Shown here piece by piece: positions 55,787 through 64,000 of a stretch of 64,000 nucleotides of DNA. The notes beneath the pieces are model-generated. The model did no database searches, was not told the origin of the DNA, and saw only the letters and a list, made by a program, of their open reading frames with translations. The stretch covers positions 23,821,875-23,885,874 of the forward strand of contig JAKGHH010000005.1 in NCBI GenBank assembly GCA_022828595.1, written 5' to 3'. Position 1 is the first letter of the stretch, and each line of letters begins with the position of its first letter. Both the position numbers and the translations under genes were made by a program. Source of the DNA: Nelumbo lutea (taxonomy: Eukaryota; Streptophyta; Magnoliopsida; Proteales; Nelumbonaceae).

Positions 55787-57646
55787 TGAAAGGGATGGTA
55801 GAATCTATCGTATGGACGCCAAAACAGTTGCGGAATGGGTGGGCGAATTTCAAAAATTTTCTACCTGCCTTTCAATTGGGAATCACATTCCCTAATTTTA
55901 GAATCAAGATTCAAGTATCCTACTTGAACTAGAACCGAACTAGATCTGAACCAAAAGTGAATGGAGTAATTATACTTGATGCAGAGAAAAAATTTCTCCC
56001 AAAGTTGGTGTTCACGCCCAAAGAAGGAACCAAGATCTGCTCCTGCTGAAGATGACACAACAACTAAGAACAGAACCAGCAGAGTGCGTCCTACACACTG
56101 AATCCTTCACAAGAATCCTCTGGATGACAATGGGCACCAAATTGAATCAGCCTTTCAAGAAAGACTGATATCAAGAACCTTTCTTGATCTTTCTCTGGTA
56201 GAGAAAACGAACTGCAACAAATGGGTGGCAGCTGCAATTGGAGGAAGCTAGAGAAATAGACAGCGAACTGCTTTTCTTTTCTCTAGGGTTTCTGAGATCC
56301 TATCTCAAAAACTGTAGAATGTGTTCTGTCTCCCTAGGGTTCGAATTCATGTAATTCGATTAGGGTTTCTTCCAGTTGCTTAATGATTAAGAAAGGTTTT
56401 CCTGATCATATCAGGAATTGCCCCTTATCCAAATCTGTATTTGGATTATGACTCTTCTTAATCCTATTTGCAGATTAGATAAGCTTTTAGGCTCATCCTA
56501 ATCTCAGATTCGACCCTTAATAATGACTGATCAAATCAGCCTAGTTTGAAATGGGCTTTAGGTCCAATAAGGTCATATGCTCAAAAGTCTTCCAAACTAC
56601 TACCTAGTTGGGCTTCTTTGTATGGCGTGGGACCTAAGCATTGATCTACACACCAGCCACATGGGTTCGGCCCATCCTCTATTACAAGGCCTGGTCGAAT
56701 TCACTGGAAAGCCCAGTGAACCCCTTGAGCCCATCACATGGACCCTATGGGTCCAACACCTGCACTAAGTGGTCACTGGGCCAAGCCATCTTATAAAAAC
56801 CCAGGGACTGTGGGTAGGTGCAAGATTAGCCCATCAGGTATCATCCCAAATGGCCTTACACTTAACTTCTCAGCCCATAATGATCAAGCACTGCCCGACA
56901 AGAGAGGACCTCTCCCTCGGCTACAAGGAACAGTGTTGCACTCTCTACTTACATGGATCCCAGGAATTAAAACCATTTGCAAACATTTTGAAACCATACT
57001 TAAATATATATTATATATATAAACTTTGCAAAACAAAATTCCAACGATTGAAATCAACTACCGGCAGTTTGGTTTCCATCAGAGAGAGTGCATCCCCGAT
57101 CATTACCTTTGTCCGACAAAGGGGCTGATCCCATCACTATGATCACCCACTCAGATGAATTCTCAGACTGTTCCAACATACCTAGATTTTGACCCCCGCT
57201 AAGGATCTCACTGATTGGCATATCAAAGACAGCCCAATCCGACACTTAGTGCAGTACCATAGTCGAGTCTAGGGGTCAAGTGTAACTTTCCAGTTTTGCC
57301 CATCAATCTCCAAGGTCTAGGGCAATACTAGAAATCTGGTTCAGTTTAAGGGTTCAATTAATTCTACACTGCACGTGCCTTGGGTATCACCCTGGTGGCT
57401 GAGACAAGCCACCCCAACACTTGGCAGCACACCAGTGTCAGCCTTGGCAGATAAATCTCCCCAGACTTATCCAACGGCTGTGAACATTCAAAACCAACAC
57501 AAGTCTCATTAAGTGTCCAGTTTTAGGGTCTTACACAGAAGTATAGTACACAACATGAATCAAACATGTACTTCATTTATTTACATTAAATATCAAAAGT
57601 ACATCAAAACTAATTGAAGCTAAGGGCATACAGAAACTGTCCAACA
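55787..57646. mobile_element. Solo LTR, family S, copy 2 (1860 bp)
   Basis: It starts TGAAAGGGATGG and ends GTCCAACA, and is flanked by the perfect 5-bp duplication AGAAG (55782-55786 and 57647-57651). It aligns with 26819-28763 end to end. The last 700 bp, including the 17-bp palindrome at 57106-57122, are the best conserved. There is no internal region. Confidence 0.93.
57106..57122. repeat. Perfect 17-bp palindrome in solo LTR copy 2
   Basis: The same CCTTTGTC-C-GACAAAGG as at 28225-28241, kept identical in the second copy although the two LTRs differ at many other positions. Confidence 0.7.
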
Positions 57647-57651
57647 AGAAG

Positions 57652-60400
57652 GTTCGACCTAAACACTTTAACTAAGGTTCTTTTAAGCACCTTCAAGTTG
57701 AGAAACACGAACTAAAAAGATCTCAGGCGAGCCATTGCCCTTTGAGTCTACAAATCTCAACCTATCCAAACCCCATAGATTCGCCCAAATGAAGCTACTG
57801 GGAACACAATCGCTAGGGGATAAAGGCCTTTGGGTGACTACATTCCCCCAAGGAAGATTCAAAGATAACTACAACAGGTCTAAAGTGGGCAATACAGACT
57901 CATACACATGTTACGCCAGGCCAACAAAGCGGTGGGATGGCTGAACTAAACATCTTGTCGAAGGCTGAGAGTCATGAAGGGACCTTAATTTAAATCGGAT
58001 CGGAAGAAAACTCAATAGGTTTGGGCTTTGTTCAGTCAGAACCGACAGCTCCCATAATCTTCTTGATGACTCAAAGGAAACACATAATTCCTGAAAGGCC
58101 AAAAAATCTAAACGAATGGAGCAAATGAGCTAATGATCAGGAACCACCTTGACTTGAGAGATCAGAATGGATACTTTGCAGAGCTAGCTTAGCCCCACAT
58201 ACTTACACTACACTACTTTCTTTTACTTCCCTAAGAAATCCTCTTTTTCTTTTTTCTTATCATTTCTTCCCTCATCTTTATTCATTTATTCATTTTTTTT
58301 ATTTTTTATATTACTTGGCAATACACTTTTATTACATTTCCTAAAGCTTTGGTGGTTAAAAGAAATCAAACACCGAGCAATTTGGATCACTTTCATTCTT
58401 CCCCCTTTTAATTTATTATTATCATTGTTATTTTTATTTTTATGTATATGTTTATTGATCTTTTCACTTATTTATCCCTTTTTTTAGTATTTTTATAAGG
58501 TTACATTTCCCAAAACCAAGATGCATTAAAAAAAGACTCCAAAAGATTTGGGTCAAGACAAGGAAACCTCTCACGCTTCAATAATTTCAACATACTTTCT
58601 TGTCATCATTTATTTATTTATTTACTTGCCACTATTATATATATTTTGACATTTTTGTGCTTTTGATAATTTATTTTACTTTTTTTTATTATTATCAATC
58701 TTTATTGTTCTTTTTTTTTTTTTTTTTATGTAAGAGTTCCCTCATGACTTGAAATGCTTCACTTTCCTCCTTTCTCTTTTTTTTTCTTTTTTTTGGCAAT
58801 TTTTTCTCTTCTTTTTTTTATGTTTTATTTTATTTTGTTTGGTTACTCACAAATTGTTCAACACACACATCCGTGTCCTATCCTAGAATTCTATGGTAGG
58901 TTTACTCCCTATGCCCTTCTAACATCAAAATGGGTTCTAAGTGAAAATGCATAGGTTGACACGGTTCATGTTTAGACACAAGGATCCAACATGGTAGCTA
59001 GCCTTCAAACCTCCACCTGCCGGACATGCGGGATTCTAAAGTTGGTGGCTGGTTTGTGAGTTGTTGATGTTGTCCAAATGTCCTAGCATCTACTGGCCCC
59101 TCTCTTAATAGGACATAGGATTCTAAAATCTAATGCAAGTGGTGTGTGCAAATGATGAGTGAGATCAAGCATGGAAAGAGTGAAATAAGACAAACGTAGC
59201 TGAATACATCATCACATATAAATGTAAATAACAAAATTAAAAAAAAAACAAACATTAAGCAAAGAGAACACTCATTAGAAACAAGTCACACAAAAGAGAT
59301 ATTTATATACATTGAACTTTCAATCTTGGAGAGTATACTTATTTGGAATGTGAAATCATTGGATGCAAATCCCCCCTTTTTATTTTCTTATCATAAACAT
59401 TAATATTTGCTTTTTATTTTGACTTGATTCTCCATTGTTTTATATACAGCTTTTTAGTTTTTTTCTATTTTTTTTTTGTTATCTTGAATCTTGAACACAT
59501 TTCAGCTTAAGAAATTCTTTACTAAACTTCCTACAAAGCCTAAGTTATTTAATTTAAGTGGGTTTTCAAAGTCTCTTTATGATTTAAAAGATTATTCTTC
59601 TTGAATGGTTTTAATTTCTCTCCCCATTTCAGCATATGATCATGTTTATCCTCAAAGAAATAAAGCTAAAATATCTCCCAAACATATCCACCATGAGAAA
59701 GTTAACGACTTAATCAAGTCCAAGAGAGCTAAACTTACCCAAGAAGCTAGAAGCTCACTCAAATTTCAGCATTCCAAGTCAATAAACATCAAAAGAACAA
59801 TGCTGAAATCTCTTCCAATGTCTCCCTAATAAACAAGTTCAAGACTCAAGGATTTCAAAGAAGTCACTAACCAAAAATGAATTAGCCTATCTTTCTTTTA
59901 TTGCTTATTAGTAATAAACTTCTATACTAGCGCTGATTTTTTTACCTCACAACACACAAAACCTAATCAATCTCATTTGCTGATATTTTATTCATGATTA
60001 CCCTAGAAACATCCTATTAAACCCCCCACCTACCAACCTAAAGCTAAAAGACCCCACAACTCACATCCTAACCCCCAACTTGCATGCATTATTCAACATT
60101 CTTGGATTTAACAAGTGTAGCTTAATTTATCATAGAACCCCATCCCCAAAGTTTATTTCCTTCAAGCCTTGATTCCAACATTTATGTGAGGGCTCACATT
60201 GCACAAATGATTTTCCAAGACAAGATTTTCATGAATATTATCTTCTTAACACTAGCATTTAATCAAGGAACCATCATGCCTGTCATAAACCTCAACCTTT
60301 CAGCACTCAACAAGAAGTATGTCATTTTGGGCATTCAAAACAAACTTTTAGATCAATACATCCATCCCAAATAAGTTCAAAAACCACATAGAACCTCCCA
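57652..60400. other. Non-coding spacer with T-rich tracts
   Basis: No gene is recognised. 58240-58840 and 59370-59480 are T-rich low-complexity tracts. The remainder is A/T-rich and without long open frames. It probably belongs to the interior of the retroelement that carries the tandem arrays. Confidence 0.5.
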
Positions 60401-61300
60401 TTTCAGTATGGGAATGCTTCTAGAATCATGCACTACTTAAACATTAGAGCCAAAGAGTACCTAAAACCCAGAAATTTCAGCATAGAACATGCTCCTAAAT
60501 CAAACATCCTTCACATATTTGGATAAAAAAGAACCCAAAACCCAGAAATTTCATCAATATCATGATTCCAAGAATATGTATTTTCCATATAATGGGATCA
60601 AAGAGAGCCCAAAACCCAAAAATTTCAGCAATGGGTATGCTTTCAAAATCATCATTTTTCACATTCTAGAGACAATAAGACACTAACACTCAAAAATTCA
60701 GCAATGAACATAATCCCAAAACTTGCATTTTTCACATATTGGAGGTCAAAGAGAACCCAAAACCTAGAAATTCCTGCAATAGGGATGCTTTTAAAATTCA
60801 CATGTTTCACATACTTGGGATTAAAAGAACCCAAACAACCAGAAACTTCAGCCATGAGAAAGGTTTTAAAACCAACATTTTCACACTCTTGAAGCACCTA
60901 AAACCTAGAAATTTCAGCAATGAGAAAGTTTTTAAAACCAACATTTTCCCACTCTTGAATCAACAAGAAACCAAAACCCAGAAATTTCAGCAATGATAAA
61001 ACTTTTAAAACCAGCATTTTCACACTCTTGAATCAATAATAAACCAAAATCTAGAAAATTCAACAATGAGAAAGCTTTTGAAACCAACAAATCCACATGC
61101 TAAGAAGAAAAGAAACCTAAGACCCAAAATTTCAGCAATGACATGCTTATGAAAACAATCATCACACCCATCATGTGAAGAACAAAAGCAACCCTATACC
61201 CAAAACTTCAACAATGACATGCTTATAAAGAATCATCAAGATCCATCATGTGTTGAGTTGGTAAACCGCATGAAAACCAATGGCATTTCAGCATGAACAT
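60400..61300. repeat. Degenerate tandem array, period about 65-80 bp
   Basis: The core ACCCAGAAATTTCAGCAATGA with AACCAACATTTTCACACTCTTGAAT returns about every 65-80 bp (near 60470, 60545, 60625, 60692, 60768, 60842, 60908, 60982, 61050, 61127). The copies at 60840-61060 are the most alike. The unit is unrelated to the 108/79-bp array. Confidence 0.75.
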
Positions 61301-62204
61301 GTTATTACAACCATCCTATACTAGAGTCAAGAACAATAAGTACAATGGAATTTAAACATGCAAACAAGTATCCCATCATTCTCCATCATGTCATTGCTTT
61401 CAAGAATGTAAGTTCACCCAATATTCCAAACCATTTCATGCCAAATCAAAACTTGGAGGATCCCACATGTTATCAATTTGTAGCATTCAAAGAAAATGAA
61501 GCGTGAGGAAGAAATTTACCTCTTTGATAGCCCCCAACAAGCATTAAATAAAAAAAAAATCCAAGAATAAAAAACTGAAATGGAGTCTTTAAGATGCATT
61601 TCAGCACTTCCTAGCTCATTCATATTGCAATTTCCCATGATATCCTAAGAGCATGTGCATGAAAGCCCTCTTGGAGGAGTGGTGAGATTTGATCCACATG
61701 AAAGAAATGCTTGAAGTACCAATGTCCCAATCCATTATTCTACTCTTCCAACTTATTCTATTAACTAAGACTTCCTCCAAGAAACCATTATTAGAAATAA
61801 GGAGGCAAAAACATGTTATTGACAAAGGAGAACGGAAAAGAAGCAAACTAACAACTATTGTATGAGGGAAACAAGCATGCATCCATTATAGCAATTATCC
61901 TAAAAACCCACAATTCTAAACAACCCAATAAATGCAAATGAAGAGACAAACATGCTCAAATTAGAAGATTGAAACAAAAAAAAACCTAAACCAAATATCA
62001 ATCCAAAAAGATCTAACCTAAAGCCAAGCATGTTAGCAAAATAGAAAAACAGAGAAATGAGAAAGCTACCCTATTTTCAACAAGACAAGATAGAAGCGAT
62101 CAATATGCAATATTCAAACAAAATACTAGCAAATCAAGGCTAATTTTATTAAAAAAGAAACAAACAACTTAAGTACCTCATGTGGGCCCCATATATGGTC
62201 CAAG
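61301..62204. other. A/T-rich non-coding sequence
   Basis: No gene, repeat array or element boundary is recognised here. The longest open frame (61882-61616, minus) has no recognisable features. Confidence 0.5.
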
Positions 62205-62229
62205 AACTCCCTAGTGGAGTCACCAATCT
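62205..62229 (-). promoter_or_regulatory. Primer-binding-site-like sequence
   Basis: On the minus strand TTGGTGACTCCACTAGGGAG follows AAGCTCATAGA. It closely resembles the TGGCGACTCCACTGGGGA site of Ogre-type elements, thought to pair with an arginine tRNA. It would put a 5' LTR end at about 62231 (CA on the minus strand) with the interior to the left. Confidence 0.55.
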
Positions 62230-62289
62230 ATGAGCTTTGGAAAACGGCTCACTTGAGGTTTTTATATATATAATAAAAAAATAATATGT

Positions 62290-64000
62290 TGTATGCTTTG
62301 ATTATGGTTACAAGTTCAAGGGTAAATGGAATGTTTACAAGGTTCTTAAATAAAATGTGTGTGCTAGTTGTTAATGATTGATTGCATTCTTTCTTAAAGT
62401 CAAAATTGAAACAAAATAATTTGGATTTTTCCTCTCAAATTAGAGGTAATCCAAATAAACTACTTAATGCAAGCGTTTTAATTTGAATAAGGTTTTCCTC
62501 AGTTTTTGCTATGTTTTGGAAACATTTCCCAAATTCTTATGCCTTTCAGGATAGAGGTCCACTTTGTTTGCACCATACTACATTTTGCATTTCCTTCAAC
62601 CTAGTTGTCTATAGAGGTACGCGGCTTTTCTAGCTATAGAGCAATCTTGAGCCTTTGTCCTAAACTACTTCTTACCATCCCTATTTTGCTCATTCTCATC
62701 CTAATACAACTGGAGCCTAATAAACCAACATCCATCACACTCGGCTCCTTAACACCCATCTTCCCATTAATACTCTTGGACTCTTTGATTAGATAGCTAG
62801 TTCATAGCAGCCTATACCCTCTTCGTAGGTGGCCAACCCACTCCCAACTTCATGCATATTTCTTTTTCAACCTAGGTGTTCACCCCATTTGGTTTTGAAT
62901 TAGGGGCAAACTGGTTTTATCGTTGTTTTCTCAATGTTTTGTTGTCATTACATGGTTTTCACATAAATTTTGCATTCTACATATTCCCACCTTAGTGGCC
63001 TTAGGTAAAACCTTCTACTACATAGCCCTTAACAGTTTTCTCATTCCCTTTAGTTATCCAATTTTTAATAATAAAAAAAGAGTAAAAACAAATAAAAAAA
63101 GAAGAAATTGCTAACCACCATTGTTGAACTAAAGAGTTTCTTCAGGACCATGACATCTAGTTCAAAAAGAGTTTAGACATCGATTCAAAGAATATCATGT
63201 CATCAGGATAAGATAACCCTAGAGAATTGCAAATCTGCTTCACCCAAGTCTTTTTCAAATCCGCTCTCTCAAGGGCTTAGGTCATATACATTTTGTGATT
63301 ATCATCAGATATTGGGACATCCTACAGATTAGTGTTGATAATGGATTCTTATTGATAGTAGAATCTTTCGGCCTTAGCGGCATACCGCGAGTTTTGATCA
63401 TCTAATTTATTGTGTTCCTTTGTTCTCTTGTTTTTAGTTGAAATTGTAAATAGCCCGAACTACACTCGGTCTGATCCCTCACGAGGAGTACATAGGCAGC
63501 TTGGGCAGTGGTGCTTAGGTTCAACCATGATAATAAAATAAAAACAAGGTCTCTCAATCAAGTGAAATAATCATCTTTTCATTGATCTTACATTTCAATT
63601 CTATGCTTCGTTGCACTTGTTGAATAACCCTAGGTCGCCTCCCTAGTAGGTTCCATCCCACCTTGGCCATACATTCATTACATCATTTTCTCGCATTTAA
63701 TTCATGCCACCAATGGCACACATATGCATGTGCATTTTTTTTTTGGTTTTCCTATTATTTTATCGCATGCATACTTCATCCATTCTTTGAAGTCCAAAGC
63801 TCCAAAGAGGGGTGAGAAAATGTCAAAGAAATAGAAACAAGAAAAAGCTAACCCAAAGGTTCTAGATATGTTGTCACTGCTCTATAATAATGAAAATGTC
63901 TTAATTCTTGAATCAATTAATTTTTACCTAATAAAAGTCTCGATTCATTTTTTTTATCATCTCATTTCACAATTTTCATAATAAGTTCAATTTCCTTGCT
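62290..64000. repeat. Inverted repeat, right arm (cut by the window)
   Basis: This is the reverse complement of 52888-54470, starting TTGTATGCTTTGAT near 62290. It includes AACCCTAGGTCGCCTCCC and GGTTCCATCCCACCTTGGCC. The homology is still running at the window edge. If the preceding sequence is a primer site, this arm is within or next to the 5' LTR of a minus-strand element. Confidence 0.82.

Overview
This window is nuclear DNA of a flowering plant. The evidence is one recognisable host gene, a plastid-type purine biosynthesis enzyme with a transit peptide, embedded in plant-type transposable elements: Ty1/copia, Ty3/gypsy of the Tat lineage, plant L1-type LINEs carrying an RNase H domain, and hAT-like MITEs. 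The species cannot be named from the sequence. The very long, transposon-filled introns suggest a lineage with TE-inflated genes.

Host gene (minus strand, about 34850 to the left edge). PUR2 (GAR synthetase) is represented by its first three exons: a 5' leader exon with the probable start codon (ends 34321), a transit-peptide exon (32219-31938), and the exon for the GARS N-terminal domain (14398-14025). Intron 1 is about 2.1 kb, intron 2 about 17.5 kb, and intron 3 runs at least 14 kb to the window edge. The rest of the gene lies to the left of the window.

Intron 3 (1-14024) holds LINE A (minus strand). It was broken twice: by a Ty1/copia element (130-5642) in its RT domain and by a 528-bp hAT-type MITE (9540-10067) in ORF1. 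Three LINE fragments in both orientations lie beside it. Intron 2 (14399-31937) holds a 5'-truncated LINE end with a 17-bp target duplication, an internally deleted Tat gypsy element (Gypsy 1, 15853-22433), and LINE B (22510-31547), whose ORF1 was hit by a retroelement now reduced to a 1.9-kb solo LTR. Intron 1 holds a nested pair of hAT-like elements (32727-33649 containing 33340-33540).

Upstream of PUR2 (35338-64000) no host gene is visible. A large LTR (35338-48682) is split by a complete but decayed Tat gypsy element, Gypsy 2 (36448-47344). To its right lie a polypurine tract, a two-tier 108/79-bp tandem array, a second solo LTR of the 1.9-kb family (55787-57646), a second degenerate tandem array (about 60400-61300), and a pair of long inverted arms (about 52890-54470 and 62290-64000).

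The most distinctive content is in the two Tat elements. Each carries an antisense gene between pol and the 3' LTR, with its own TATA box, the same kind of first exon, and GT-AG introns at apparently corresponding places. The rest of the story is nesting order, which can be read from target-site duplications at nearly every insertion.
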